Shown: positions 1 to 11,694 of the stretch, in pieces
Layout: every line of letters starts with the position of its first letter
Numbering within the stretch: position 1 is the first letter of the stretch
Source of the DNA: Scalesia atractyloides
Lineage: Eukaryota; Streptophyta; Magnoliopsida; Asterales; Asteraceae
DNA: 64,000 nucleotides
Direction: 5' to 3'
NCBI GenBank assembly: GCA_947069175.1
Contig: CAMTDV010000019.1
Span: forward strand, 72,601,358-72,665,357
Notes under the pieces: generated by a model
Databases searched by the model: none
What the model was told of the DNA's origin: nothing
Seen by the model: the letters and a program-made list of their open reading frames with translations, nothing else
Program-made: the position numbers and the translations under genes

Positions 1-38
1 TCGTACATAATTATTTCTTATGGGACCTACTAGTCATC

Positions 39-40
<2 letters not shown>

Positions 41-115
<75 letters not shown>

Positions 116-180
116 CATATTTTATCTATTTAAAAATATACTTTTGCATACATCCGAATATTTAAATAAAATTATTATTA

Positions 181-222
<42 letters not shown>
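41..222. repeat. (ATT)n microsatellite, two blocks
   Basis: Near-perfect ATT/TTA trinucleotide runs fill about 41-112 and 170-222, separated by an AT-rich spacer. Simple repeat; no gene signal. Confidence 0.95.
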
Positions 223-225
<3 letters not shown>

Positions 226-888
226 CTTTATTTAAAATTCTATAGAAAAACCAAAAGAGTGAATATTAAAAACAGTAATATAATTTTTATTAATATGATT
301 CGAGTTCTAATTTTAAATCATACTCTAAAAAACATACTATTCTGAAATTAAATGGGTTATTTGAATTAGGTGGTTTTATTTTCGCCTAGTCAATCATGTT
401 TTCATGTTGATATAGATTACGACATGTCTACATATTAATTATTGTAACTGATGATACGAAACAACAGAATATTTTCTATACAAAAAAATAAGTTAGAGAA
501 CTCAAAGTTGACATACACAAAACGTTTAATCCAACAAAAAGTTTAAACACAAATATTCTCGTTAATTAAATAAGCAACAAAAAGATCTTACTTTTACACA
601 AAAATATTCTGGGTTAATTGAATAAGTTGTTGACGAAGAGAAAAGAATAAAGAAATTAGAAAAATTGACATTTTGGGTGATGGGGCGGTGCAACTCAGCA
701 AGATATTTTAAGATATTTGTCCCACGTCATCATAGTATTTCTATCTTGTATATATCGATCTTGACATGGCCGGAATCTTTCACTCCAAGATATTTTATAA
801 TCTAACGGTTTAGATTTTGTCTGATTATCATGTTGAATGTCTCTTTTAAAGATGTCTATTCAGTTTCACAAATCCACTTTCACTATGC
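223..888. other. AT-rich intergenic sequence, nothing recognised
   Basis: No credible coding exon, RNA gene or complete element was seen here. The open frame starting at 837 runs into the foldback repeat and looks spurious. Confidence 0.6.
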
Positions 889-1107
889 ACACATCCCTGT
901 GGCCAAAGCGTAGCGTTTTGGTCCGATCAATCAGACAAAGATTGACGGGTGTCTCTGTTGATCTGACCAAAACGCGAGCTTTGACCGCGTTTTGGTCCTG
1001 TCAACCAGACAAAAGACCAGTCAACAGACCCGTCAGACACCCGTCAGTATTTGTCTGGTTGAACCGGACGAAAACGTTACGCTTTGGCCACAGTGTCGTG
1101 TGCAAAT
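889..1107. mobile_element. Foldback MITE-like repeat
   Basis: The two ends are inverted copies of each other over about 60 bp. Both arms contain TGTGGCCAAAGCGTA followed by a GTTTT..GTCC stretch and the CAGACAAA and GACGGGTGTCT blocks. The interior holds further GTTTTGGTC inverted motifs. Length and lack of coding sequence fit a non-autonomous DNA transposon. No clean target-site duplication was identified, so the superfamily is open. Confidence 0.6.
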
Positions 1108-1877
1108 AAACAAAATAGATAGGTGGGTGTGTGAATAGCAAGGTCCCTTTTAAATTATAATAGTTTTTGTATTGACATTCACATGGACCAACTACATTAC
1201 ATATTCGAACAAATGATAACAATTGTTTAATGAGAGAAATCTAGTCTACTATGGCCCTTTAGTCATCTCTTGAGGTTAAAGCAGAAGGAAGATGTTAATG
1301 TTAGTTACTAATAAATGTACCTTCATTTTGTGGTTTCTTAAATCCTCTTTGTTTATGTATTTGTCGCGGTGATGACGCGTTTGATGCGGTCTGGACTCAT
1401 GTACCAAGTCTCTTGGTCTCTTTGACATTTAGGAAGTTCACATGTTGCACTGATGTATTTTTGTTGCTAAGCAACAAAGATAAACATTAATATTTTGTCT
1501 CTTATGTGATGGCTGTTTAAATGTCTTTGTTAGTGGTCCAGTGTATCTTAATCCAGTTCACTAAGTATTTTTGTTGCGGAGAACACCTTTTTGCTTATTT
1601 TTTCTTTACACGCTCATGTCATTTAGAGTCTTCTAGGTTAGTAACCCCTTGTCTAAGGGGTGGTCGCATACGGAACACATCTTGAGGACTTGGGTCAGTC
1701 GCTTTACTGAACTCTTGCTTCTCAAGGGTGGGCGTTCATCTTTCACCTACCTCTCGTCTTTCGTAAAAGCCCTTTTCCACATAGCGACAAAACATCTTTT
1801 TTTCTTTCTCTATCAGTTACATCCCTATACTATCACTAAACCATAGATTGCTCTTCTTTCTCAACTCTCCTCACTTA
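1108..1877. other. Intergenic sequence without a recognised gene
   Basis: No intact gene. A stretch near 1660-1800 gives a peptide with a GGR-containing segment vaguely like a plant LINE reverse transcriptase, but the match is too weak to call. Confidence 0.45.
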
Positions 1878-2692
1878 GGTGACCCGGGGTGGGCGCGTGA
1901 TACCCCCGGTCACGCGTTATGGGCCTCCGCACACCGCCGCCCGTCATTTGTTTAACGCGTTATACTTTGAACACGTGATATATATCACGCGTTTGAATTC
2001 AAAATTTGACCGATGGTTGGTTTTTGTACCATTGATAAAAAAACAAAACAAATTCATTATATAAACACCTTCCATTTTATAAACATTTTACCCACATCAA
2101 AACACAAACAAATATCACAAATTTTACAATTTTTATACCATTTCACAAATGGATTTTCCTACGATTTCGACGTTTCCGATGGACAGCGATAGCTATAGCC
2201 AATCGTCTTCCAACAATGAGACGCTTAAATTTTTCGTCTCGGTGTATAACGATCTTGGAGGAAGTTCGAACCGTCCAAAGAAGAAAATGGTGGATCGTGA
2301 TCGTATACATGCCAACGAAGTCTTAATGAACGATTATTTTGTGGAGAATCCTGGTCTACAATGCCCAAACGTTTAGAGATCGGTTTCGTTTACCAAAAGA
2401 ATTATTTTTAAAGATTGTTGGAGACATCGAAGCAACCGAAGAATTACTTTTTGAACTAGTATGTATTAATTTTAATAAATTTTTAAATGAATTTTATAAT
2501 TTATAATTTTAGTGTTTTATCGTTAATTTATTAATCAAAAAATAAAAAAAAAGTTGCAAGTGATGGAATTTAAACAAGTAATGACCATTTCCACTAAAAA
2601 AAGTTGTGAGTGATGGAATAATGGTTGATAATATGACGGAACTTGATTGGAAGTTGAGAGTGAGTGATGGGTGATGACCACCCCTGCCCCCC
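1878..2692 (+). mobile_element. PIF/Harbinger deletion derivative
   Basis: A TTA target-site duplication flanks the element (1875-1877 and 2693-2695). The ends are imperfect G-rich inverted repeats: GGTGACCCGGGGTGGGCGCG on the left and, read on the other strand, GGGGGGCAGGGGTGG on the right. It holds the first part of a plant Harbinger (ALP1-like) transposase from ATG 2149 and then jumps to non-coding sequence, so the catalytic core has been deleted. An autonomous relative would have to mobilise it. Confidence 0.65.
2149..2458 (+). pseudogene. Harbinger/ALP1-like transposase, N-terminal fragment
   Basis: From ATG 2149 the frame gives a serine-rich N-terminus and then DRDRIHANEVLMNDYFVENP, typical of the region upstream of the DDE nuclease in plant PIF/Harbinger transposases. 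A stop follows at 2374-2376, but a shifted frame continues with the family pattern of RFRLPKELFLKIVGDIEA and TEELLFEL to about 2458. That implies one small indel. No DDE catalytic segment follows within the element, so this is a non-functional remnant. A related but more complete copy lies at 40.7-44.2 kb. Confidence 0.7.
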
Positions 2693-4130
2693 TTATACAT
2701 TTATATTATAAGTGGAGGATTTAAATGAGAATAAATTTTTGGTAAGAAAAAAAAAATTTCTACCAATAGGAATGTTTCATTAGACTTCATTTAATATTTG
2801 TTGTTAATGTAACTATAAGGGTATATTAGTAAACTTACATACATCATTAATTGTTAGTTTCATTTTTAATAACTAACTATAAAAATTAATAACTTATATT
2901 TAAATATATATTTTTTCTCAAAATATAAAAATAAAAATTAATCTATAGTACAGGATAAATATGAGGTGTGTATGATAAATTACGAGTTGTGTAGGATAAA
3001 TTTTAATATGTGTAGGATAAATTTCAAAACGTGTAGAATAACTTTTGATGTGTGTAGGCAAAACTTTTTAGTGTGGAGGATAATAGTCTTTATGACTAAT
3101 TAACTAGTCAAACATAATAATAAATGAGATTAGAAAAAAATTATTTAATGTTTTACAACTGTACCCTTTTGTTCTTTTTCTTCTCAATAAAATTTTTTCT
3201 CAAATGAAATTCCCTGTATTATAAAGCATTTAAAATAAACTTAAAGTAATAAAGTAAAATTTAAGTAATAAAAAATACGAGTAAATAACCGTAAGGTTAT
3301 ATAGATTGAAATTAATAAAATGCAAATAAATAAATACTAGTCGTCGAGAGAGTGGCGAACCCATAATTTTTTTATGGGGGTCAGGAATTTTTGGGGTCCG
3401 TGGCCTATTGATAGACATATAGTATTTTATCGGTCTGGGTGAGGTCGGCATATTCGAGAGTTTAAGAAGATGATTCTTCAAGTTTTCTTTAAAAAATCGT
3501 TCCATTGTCTGATTTTGCCTAAAATACACATTCAAACAAGCGTTCACTAATCAAGAAATCACCAATCAAATAATCAAGCATAATCTAGTAATTAATCAAC
3601 CATCAAATAAAGGACTAAACTAACTTCCAGACCATTGTCTTAATTTAATAAACTAAACCTTAATCAAACCAAAACAAATAAACTAAAACAATGAGAGGCA
3701 ATTAATCAAATTGGAACTTGGGAATTAGAAGTACCCAATAAAAAGTCAATTGAAGAAGTTGAATGATGATCGGTGACGAGGCTGGGCGACATGACAATTG
3801 CAGCCTCCTGGTCGGTGTACCAACCCTTTTGTGTTACAGTTGCCCACCGGGATACAAGTCCATTACTAAATGCAAAGCTTATGTATCTTCGAATGTCTTA
3901 TTCAACGTCACAATGTTGGGACGCAATGACAATTGTTCAAAGATATTTATCTGTTTTACCAAGTTCTCACAATTAATAGCTGTCAGATGTTCTTTTTATA
4001 TTAGTTTACAGGCAAAAACGTATCCCGTAACTCTATTGGTACACATATGGACAATCCTATCCACCCCTTTCACTTATCTCTCGACCAACTATATAAATCT
4101 CTTTAAATTCATGTGTAGTTGATGATGGTG
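2693..4130. other. AT-rich intergenic DNA with hAT-like debris
   Basis: No gene recognised. Around 3350-3470 the sequence AGTGGCGAACCCATAA with a following GGGGTCC tract resembles the end of the complete hAT-like repeat at 6045-6539, so a decayed relative is likely. Tandem GTGTAGGATAAATTT-like units lie at about 2950-3080. Confidence 0.4.
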
Positions 4131-4550
4131 AGGATTGGGATGGCAATAAGCCGGGTATGGCTAATTTCAGTCCTATACTTAGTTATAAAATATTGTTCCA
4201 TATTACCTGTCGGGTATCGGGTATACCTGTCGGGATTTTCATGTATATATAATTTCTACTTTCCTCTATAATTCTTTGTTTTTAAAATCTATACAACATA
4301 CTAAACAATAGCCAGTGGAAAATAAAAACAAAAGTTAAAAGTTTTCGGGTATATTTTTCGGCTATATGGTTAAGATAAATGAGTATAGATTTTCGGGAAA
4401 TCAAGTTGGGCATCACCTAATCTCGAACCCGTCAATATTTTTTTTCCAAATCCCATACCTTGGCCTATACCCATCGGGTATCAGGCGTACTCATCTCGAA
4501 TGCTTCAGGTTTTTCATATACCAGTCGGGCTTGGATTTCTTTTACCATCC
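4131..4550. repeat. Possible non-autonomous element rich in CGGGTAT
   Basis: The left side contains GGATTGGGATGGCAATAAGC and the right side, on the opposite strand, AGGATGGTAAAAGAAATCC. This gives weak inverted ends around a block of repeated TCGGGTAT motifs. The pattern is common in plant non-autonomous DNA elements. No target duplication was resolved. Confidence 0.35.
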
Positions 4551-4553
4551 TTA

Positions 4554-4868
4554 GAGCATTCACAATGAAATCTTTAAATATATGTTAGGTAGTTTAGTTA
4601 TATTATAAGGAATGGTTGTTAGTGTTTTTAAGTGGTTGTGAGTGAAGGAGAGAGAAAATATATGAGAAAGTTATTGTTCATCTGTAAATATATGGGAATA
4701 AAATATCTGTAGAGAGAAAACTGTATAGATTTTTTAATATTTTTAGAAATGGTTGTGAGTGAATGAGAGGGAAAAGGTAACGATAAAGGCATAAAAATAT
4801 TATTTAATTAAAAAGAAGAGAGAAAAAGTAGTTGCTTTTAGTGGAAATATATGGATAAGGACATAAAA
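4554..4868. mobile_element. Truncated Tourist-like MITE
   Basis: It begins TTA|GAGCATTCACAATGAA, identical to the left end of the complete element at 22408-22709, and shares the interior GTTGTGAGTGAA..GAGAGA and AATTAAAAAGAAGAGAG tracts. The matching right terminus is missing, so this copy is 3'-truncated. Confidence 0.6.
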
Positions 4869-5119
4869 GTTAACATGAATTTAAACGTGTAAAGAAGTTT
4901 AAAGGTTCTAAATAGAAATTAAAAAAAACTATGAACTTTGTGGACCGGAGTAAGAAAAACCCTTAAAACATAAGGCCTATTTGCAATACTTCATAACATA
5001 GGGGGTAACATTCTGTCATTAACCCATACTACCAGGACTACATTACAAAAAACCAAAATAATAAACCCCCAAACCCTCTGAAGAACTCGAGAAACATCGA
5101 AACCAAATCGAAACAACAA

Positions 5120-7328
5120 ATGACAACCGCTGCACAAATTCCGACGAGTTTCGGCCACGAACTCCGAGCATGTCTCCGTTGCCGCCTCGTCAAAACCTAC
5201 GATCAGGTTCACACCATTTTCCCCCAATTTAATTGATCTATTAGACCTAAAGTTGCAATTAGGGTTTCATAGTACCAAATTTTATTATTTGTTGTTTATT
5301 TGGATGTTTTTGAGTGGCAGTTTCGTGAATCTGGGTGTGAGAATTGTCCGTTTTTTAAGATGGATGAAGATTCTGAACGTGTTGTCGATTGTACCACCCC
5401 TAATTTCACTGGGTAACGATTAATGTTATAATTAGGGTTTTTTATTTCTTAATGTTATAATTAGGGTTTTTCTTAATTATTGTTTTGTATTTATTATTAC
5501 TGATTGTTTGATTTGATGTAGGATTATATCTGTGATGGACCCTGCTAGAAGTTGGGCTGCTAGGTGGCTTCGAATTGGTATGCTTAATTTTTGAACTCTG
5601 ATTTATAATTTTTTAGATTTGATTTTTTCATTACCGCCCTACGAATGTGAGGCACAGTGTATGTGTGTAGATTTTATTATATTTTCTGTAGGTTTATAGA
5701 TATAGTTAAGCTCTATATATTTACTGATACGGGTGACCGACTTGAAACCCATCTCTGTACCGTTAGGATTGGTGAAGCCTTTGGGCATGGATTAATTTGG
5801 TTGACAAGGAGGACGATTAGGGCCGGGTTCGTTAGTTAATTATTAGGCAGCCCTCTACTTAGTTTCTTAGCCACCAAGTTAGAAGCCTTAATCCTTGGAT
5901 ATCTATATTTCTTGTATCCGTTGTAATCTTTGTACTGTCTTAAGACTCTGATCTACCAAAGAAAATATATAGGATTCACACCGAATCCGAACTACGTAAA
6001 TTCTCGTGTCTTTATCTTTTACTGCTTTATTGTGTGTGTGCGCGCAGTGGCGGACCCATGATTTTTTTCCAATGGGGTCCATTTTTTTTGGTGTTCAAAA
6101 TTTTCACGACAAAACATTAAAATTTTTCGGGTCGGTCCTTGTTTGGGTTGGGTCAGAGCGAGGAACATACAACAAAAATATATAATTATTACTCATTAGA
6201 AGACACAATAAAAATACGATGTTATTCTAATTTCTAACTTAGTATTCATAGTAACAAATCCTTAAACAAATAGATAAGTAACAAAATTCAAGTTATAGAA
6301 CCAAAAAAAACCATTTAGTTAAAAAAAGCAGAAAAAACTATTTATACAAAGATTGAACCCATGACCTCTTGTTGGTAAAGAGGGGGGTTTACTACCACAC
6401 TAGCTTTCCTTTTCTTTTTATGGTGTCTACCTAATTATATATATGGGTCCTTATAAAATTTAATATACCGTATCTACTAATTTTTTTAACAACATTGGGG
6501 TCCAGGGACACCGACCCGCTCTATGTGGGTCCGCCCCTGTGTGTGTGATAGGGATTCCGCTGTGTGTTTTTCTAATCGATACCTAACAAGTCCAGACTAC
6601 CTGCATCACATATCTACGTCCATCATGTCAGCTAGCATGCATATGTTTATCAATTCCATTTGCCCACGTTAACATGTTCTTAGTGGTTTGTTATATTATA
6701 TAGCATGCATGTTTGACCATTTTAAGTGCTACATGTTTCCATGTTCGGGCTTTTTTCTTCTTTACGGTAGTTCATTGTTTAAGGTTTGCATCTTGTATTT
6801 AAAGTCGTTTTGGAGTTTAATGAAAGGAGAAGAAAATAGCAAAGTTTCTTGTCGTTCTTGTCTCTTTTATTTGGGAGATTAGCCATCTTGATCTCGAATC
6901 AGCTCTTATCATATACAACCTACGAAGCTGCATTTACAACATCCTGATGCACTGAACCCTTCCACATCTAAGGGGCAAACCTTAACCCCATTATACGCGC
7001 ACCTGCGTATTTTTACGCCGTGCACCTCACCAAGTCAGAAGCGAACCTCCTTGCGCCTGTTTTAATTTTTTTAAGACTTAACGAGTTTGATTGTCGTGGT
7101 GAAACTCTACTCCAATTCTTACTTCCAGTGTCATTCCGACTTCATTAAGATCTTAAAACTGGTTTTAATGTCTCTCTACTGCCTGTGCGTTCACCTTCTT
7201 TTTTCTCAATGATACATTATCTTAATATAGTTTACAACAAACTATGTTTCTTGATCAACCAGCTGGAAGCCTTTTCTACTTATATATGTAATTCAATATT
7301 TACGTATGGTAATATATAAATTATTTGA

Positions 7329-7390
<62 letters not shown>

Positions 7391-8173
7391 TGCGTGTGTG
7401 AATTACCATTACCATGTCCAAATAAATGTGAATCAGAACTTATAGAAAGAGGGAAGAGATAGAATGATTTATTGTCTCATATTTAACTAATCGACTTAAA
7501 TGATAACTAATCTTGGTCCAAATTGGATACTATATCTGGTTGAATATCAAATAAAGATAACCTCTTTGACGTTGATGAATCTAATATCGCACCTATAATC
7601 ACTCAATTGGATATGTTTTGCTGTAAACATTTTTTTTAATCGCAAGTTAGTAAATTTTTAGTCCGATTAACAAGTTACCGTAAACATTTTGCAGGCAAAT
7701 TTGTTCCTGGTTGCTATACACTGGCTGTTTCAGAAGCGCTATCGGAGGATCTACAGGTTTGTGAACAGTTTGTTTTTGCCTTTTAGCAAAATAAAAAAAT
7801 GAGAAAAAACACTTGTGTGTTGGTCAATTATGGGGTTTAAAGACGGGTCGGGTCAAACCAAGCTACAAACATTTTTTTAGTTTTTTTTGGTTTAATAAAA
7901 ATATAAATAATCAAGGTGTTATTCATGATTACATTGCTGTACTATTACAATGATTAGTGTACTCAACCCGCTTGACCCTTTTCTATTAATGTTATATGTT
8001 AAAAACCCATTTGACCCGATATATATATGTTTAAAAAGGTTACCCTATAAACCTGTTTGTATAAAAATGGGTAGGAAGTGCCACCTTGGCTGTATATAAC
8101 TGTTTGCTTTTTTTTTTTGCAGGCTTTGTGCGAGGAAGAGCGGATAACATATGTTCCACCTAAACGCGTTTGA
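5120..8173 (+). CDS. SPT4: Transcription elongation factor SPT4 homolog (five exons)
   Basis: SPT4 forms the DSIF complex with SPT5 and controls RNA polymerase II elongation in the nucleus. Reading exons 5120-5206, 5321-5412, 5522-5577, 7695-7756 and 8123-8173 gives an unbroken 115-residue protein, the normal plant SPT4 length. All introns are GT-AG and the phases agree. The N-terminus carries the four-cysteine zinc finger: C18 and C21 in ACLRC, C35 and C38 in GCENC. It is followed by VMDPARSWAARWLRIG and the C-terminal YVPPKRV typical of the family. The ATG opens directly into the family N-terminus (AQIPTSFGHELR). No clear TATA box was seen. Intron 3 is large (about 2.1 kb) and holds an LTR-like scrap near 5640-6025, a hAT-like element and an (AT)n run. 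Decayed copies of its exons lie at 12.7 kb and 29-31 kb. Gene identity is firm; expression is not testable here. Confidence 0.93.
6045..6539. mobile_element. hAT-like non-autonomous element in SPT4 intron 3
   Basis: It starts CAGTGGCGGACCCATG and ends GTGGGTCCGCCCCTG, giving inverted ends typical of hAT elements. Flanking octamers TGTGCGCG and TGTGTGTG agree at six of eight positions, consistent with an aged 8-bp target duplication. No transposase. It lies wholly within the intron and does not touch splice sites. Confidence 0.7.
7331..7384. repeat. (AT)n microsatellite in SPT4 intron 3
   Basis: An uninterrupted TA dinucleotide run of more than 50 bp. Likely polymorphic. Confidence 0.95.
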
Positions 8174-8605
8174 GTGTGTATATATATGCACATCGATGTA
8201 ACCTGATTTGAAGTTGTAAGCGTCTGGAATGAAAACTTAACCCGGGCTAAACGCCTGGTTAAGGAGACTAGTACTTGTTGCTGTGCTGGAGCTTTTATTC
8301 TATTGAACTAATTCTTGTTATTTAGATACAAGTCGTAGGATTTATATAATATATATATATATATATATAATATATAATATATATTAAAAGCTTTGTTTAT
8401 CACCAGAGAGTTTGAACTTAAAAAAAATCTTAAAAAGCTGTAGATAAAAATGTTTGCGTACAACTTTCACAAAAACAAATTATAGTCAAAAGGGATCAAA
8501 ATTTGAATAAAAAAATTGCTCTAGCCAAAACGCGTAGTAAAAAATTGTAAATTCAAGTTGATAAATATTTTTACCTGATATCGAGATTTTAATACATTTA
8601 TATCT
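8174..8605. other. SPT4 3' flank / UTR with (AT)n run
   Basis: Sequence directly after the SPT4 stop, including the block AACTTAACCCGGGCTAAACG that recurs at the decayed copy near 12.87 kb. An (AT)n tract occupies about 8347-8385. No further gene seen. Confidence 0.5.
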
Positions 8606-10085
8606 GTCAGTGGCGAAGCTTGAGACTTCCGACCGGAGGGTCGGAAGTCACCGGAGCTAAAATTATCCTAAAGTTTATAAAACCGTGGGGTAAAAAAAAA
8701 CGGAAAACAAGAAGTTCACAGTATCCCAATATTGATCAAATATATATTTCATAGACATGCCATTTTTTTCTTATTTCATCATTATTTCACTATTTATGAA
8801 GATTTTTGTTGTGGTGTTCCATGCATAATACATACCTCCCCAATCAACAAATTAGCGGTAACATAATGAGACTCTGGAATCTTGGTAGTCACGTTTTAAA
8901 AAAAATAATGTGGATACTCCATGAATCCTATTAAAATCTAAAAAAATCAAACAAACACTCAAATTTTTTTTAATATTTTTTAATAAAAACCGTTATATTT
9001 CATAAAAAAAAAACTTTTTTTTCGAATAACAGTTATCCATGCACATGTACATATGTATCATAACTTCGACAAATTCAGTAATACATTATCACTAGTAGAC
9101 AATTGCACTTTAATTTACAATACCATCCATAATACACTTAATTTTACATTAAATGCACATGTGCATCATTATGTATAACAATTATATACCGTGTTTTGGT
9201 AAAAAAAAGTTTGTGATTTTGAAAGATGAAATAGGCTCATATATATGTTTTTTGGTTAGTTATATCTAGTGGTTAATGGGTTCATTAGAGTTGTCATTTA
9301 TGATATAATATGTTAATTGGATGGTATAAACGGTGTTGATATACATGTAATAAAGGTGAAAATATTGGTATTGGTATTGTATTATAAATGGTAGGAGGTA
9401 ATGGTATTGTATTATGGATGGTAGGAGGTAATGGAAGTGTATTATGGATGGTATGATAGATGAAAGTGAAAGTGTATTCAAAGTAGTGTACCAAAACACC
9501 TTATTTCATATTGATACATATAGATGCACATGTGCATTTCTTATATTGGTAATGTAAAAAGTAGTGTATTACACATGGTATTGTAAATGAAAGTACAGTT
9601 GACTAATGTTTGTAATGTATTATGGAATTTGTCAAAGAAATGATGGAAATGCACATGTGCATAGTAGTGTATTATGGATGGTATGATAGATGAAAGCGAA
9701 AATGTATTCAAATTAGTGTACCAAAACACCTTATTTCATGTTGATATATATAGATACACATGTGCATTGCTAATAGTGGTAACGTAAAAAGTAGTGTGTT
9801 ACACATGGTAGTGTAAATGAAAGTACAATTGTCTAATGTTTGTAACGTATTACGGAATTTATCAAAGAAATGACGAAAATGCACATGTGCATTGATAGTT
9901 GATACTCAAAAAAAAATTTTGAAATTTTTTATTATTGAGTAAATACAGCGACTTTTAAAAAAATATATTTAAAAAACAAATTTTTTTTTTGGTATTTTCT
10001 TTGGATTTTTTTAGGTATTACTGTTTTTGTTCATATTGCTTCTCGCGGTTCTCGTAATAAAGGGTGGTTCCCAACGGATCCTTGT

Positions 10086-10088
<3 letters not shown>
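8606..10088. repeat. Decayed hAT-like element containing tandem repeats
   Basis: The left end CAGTGGCGAAGCTTGAGAC looks like a hAT terminus, but no matching right end was found before the (AT)n run at 10089. The interior is AT-rich and non-coding and carries the 230-bp tandem repeats listed separately. A possible right end of a similar element lies near 28,995-29,020 (CAAGCTTCGCCATTAGTG). Confidence 0.45.
9436..9895. repeat. About 230-bp tandem repeat, two units
   Basis: The phrase AGTGTATTATGGATGGTATG occurs at 9436 and again at 9666. The following sequence aligns along the whole unit, including GTACCAAAACACCTTATTTCAT, CACATGTGCAT and AATGAAAGTACA. Each unit holds two CACATGTG palindromes. 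Non-coding. Confidence 0.8.

Positions 10089-10124
<36 letters not shown>
10089..10124. repeat. (AT)n microsatellite
   Basis: TA dinucleotide run at the right edge of the hAT-like block. Confidence 0.9.
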
Positions 10125-10128
<4 letters not shown>

Positions 10129-10229
10129 TATATATATAATAATATTTAATTTGAGCCTGTTTTGTTAATCGATCTTGTACCTCTTAACCATTTGGATTTT
10201 CTTAAATTAAATAAGATTAATTAGTCCTA

Positions 10230-10393
10230 TGGATTAGTGGTGCACAAACCGGCTTTTTAGAATACTCAAAACATTTGACCCATTTGCTTTGTGTAATTGA
10301 CCCATTTTGTGTTTTGGTCATCCTTTTAACCCCAAATAGGGATATGTTTAAAAAACTAGCCCAATATCCGTTTGTATAAAAATGGATTGAAAG
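10230..10393 (+). pseudogene. Duplicate of SPT4 intron 4, left of an LTR insertion
   Basis: The sequence parallels SPT4 intron 4 (about 7900-8090). It shares the TTGACCC blocks, the ATGTTTAAAAA stretch and TTTGTATAAAAATGG followed by GAAAGTGT, where the functional gene reads GGAAGTGCC. The tandem-repeat LTR then interrupts it, and the duplicate resumes at 12699. Confidence 0.7.
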
Positions 10394-10658
10394 TGTAACA
10401 TTTGTGTAAACCGGGTTTCGAAAACCCGTCGCAATTTATCAATCAAAGTATATTCTTTTGCAACGTTCGGTTATTCTTTTATTGTTTACAATATTTCAAT
10501 ATTTTATATACATATAATAATAAAAATCAATGTTTAAAAATAAAATAAGAATTAATGTTTAATGAAATAATGTAATAATTAATCAGTTAAATATTAAATA
10601 TTTATATCCAATAAGTGATTTAATTTAAAATAGGCAAAATAAATAAAAATTCAAAAAA

Positions 10659-10731
10659 GGAGTGAACCGGGATCGAACCCGGGTTCCACGGGTCAACACA
10701 CACAGCGAACACCACTACGCTGCACACATTA
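10659..10731 (-). other. tRNA-like module, antisense, upstream of E1 TATA box
   Basis: Read on the minus strand, an A-box-like GCGTAGTGGTG is followed by a B-box region CCCGGGTTCGATCCCGG that forms a T-arm-like stem-loop. The module is followed at once by TTTTTT, the usual RNA polymerase III terminator. The anticodon arm and acceptor stem do not pair convincingly, so this is not an ordinary tRNA gene. Confidence 0.6.
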
Positions 10732-10956
10732 GTCATGCTATCTTGGGAAACTTATTTCTCTTGTATTCAAGTTTAAAGAAAACCTGCAACAACCGGAATC
10801 ACCGCAGCACCCTTCACGCGCCTTTCCCTTTTTTCAAAACTTCCGACAGTTGTCTCGGTGTCTATTATTGGCAAATTTCAAATCAATTGGCTGTCACCTC
10901 CACGACAATTGACAATCACCGAATTCAGTTTCCAAAACCGAACCCAAACTTCACTC

Positions 10957-10964
10957 TATAAATA
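10957..10964 (+). promoter_or_regulatory. TATA box of LTR copy E1
   Basis: TATAAATA in a CTATAAATACC context. The same motif occurs at equivalent places in E2 and E3 on their sense strands, and this sets the element orientation. Confidence 0.6.
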
Positions 10965-11274
10965 CCGAATGCAATCCTTGATCCAAAATCGTTCATTTCG
11001 CTTTTCGTTCCTCAACTCAATATCTTCCCCCTGCTCACCGAAAACAGAGGCAGTCACCAGAATTCAGTCGCCGGAAATCGAGGTTCTTCATTTCTGTTCT
11101 ACGGTAGGCCCTTGATCCTTTCTTTTGAGTATTGATCAATTAGCAAAATATGTATTGTTGATTAATCTGGGGAGAATCAGAATAAGATAGGGCGGGTATA
11201 AATTTGGTTCAAGTTCAAAACGAAGAAGATGATGGCAGTGTATGTTTTTATATAATAAAATACAGGTTCTAATC

Positions 11275-11353
11275 GGGTTAAGCACCCATCCCAACTGGTT
11301 GGGCCGGGTGCAAACCGAACTAAGGATCTTCGGTTCGAATCCGTGCACACACA
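11275..11353 (+). other. tRNA-like module a of E1
   Basis: It opens GGGTTAAGCACC, has a D-arm-like CCCAACTGGTTGGG hairpin and a B box GGTTCGAATCC about 40 bp downstream. First of three tandem units. Confidence 0.55.
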
Positions 11354-11443
11354 CCGGACCGACCACTTTTAAACCTTTTTAGTTTTATCATTTCTGAAAT
11401 AACACATGTAGTGTATAAGTATATTTAAATCACGAGTCTTGTC

Positions 11444-11524
11444 GGGTTAGACACCCAGCCCAGTTGGTCGGGCTGGGTGCATAACATCACCAAGGTCGCG
11501 GGATCGAGTCCCCTGACTCACACC
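11444..11524 (+). other. tRNA-like module b of E1
   Basis: It opens GGGTTAGACACC and contains AGCCCAGTTGGTCGGGCT, whose AGCCC and GGGCT arms pair like a tRNA D-stem around an AGTTGG loop. The B-box position reads GGATCGAGTCC, one or two changes from consensus. Confidence 0.6.
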
Positions 11525-11614
11525 GGCCGAACCATATAAATTCCTTTTTAAAACTTAATTAAATTTGAATAAACCTAAAATGTGTATAAGAATAACTAAA
11601 ATCATGTTTCTTTC

Positions 11615-11694
11615 GGGTTAGACACATAGCTCAGTTGGAAGAGCTGCGTGCACGCAACCGAGAGGTCACGGGTTCGAGCCTCACCACATGCATG
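11615..11694 (+). other. tRNA-like module c of E1
   Basis: It opens GGGTTAGACACA and contains TAGCTCAGTTGG, a perfect match to the tRNA A-box consensus. The D-stem is AGCTC/GAGCT and the B-box-like segment GGTTCGAGCC follows at a normal tRNA spacing. The T-stem 3' side and the acceptor stem are not complementary. Confidence 0.65.

Noticed and set aside
1649..1846. LINE reverse transcriptase fragment
   Set aside because: Only a faint GGR-type resemblance and no second motif, so not called.
5657..5839. An extra SPT4 exon or nested gene in intron 3
   Set aside because: SPT4 is complete without it; the sequence looks like an LTR scrap.
11615..11694. A true nuclear tRNA gene
   Set aside because: The A box, D-arm and B box fit, but no anticodon stem or acceptor stem can be formed and no CCA-adjacent end is clear. 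Called tRNA-like only.
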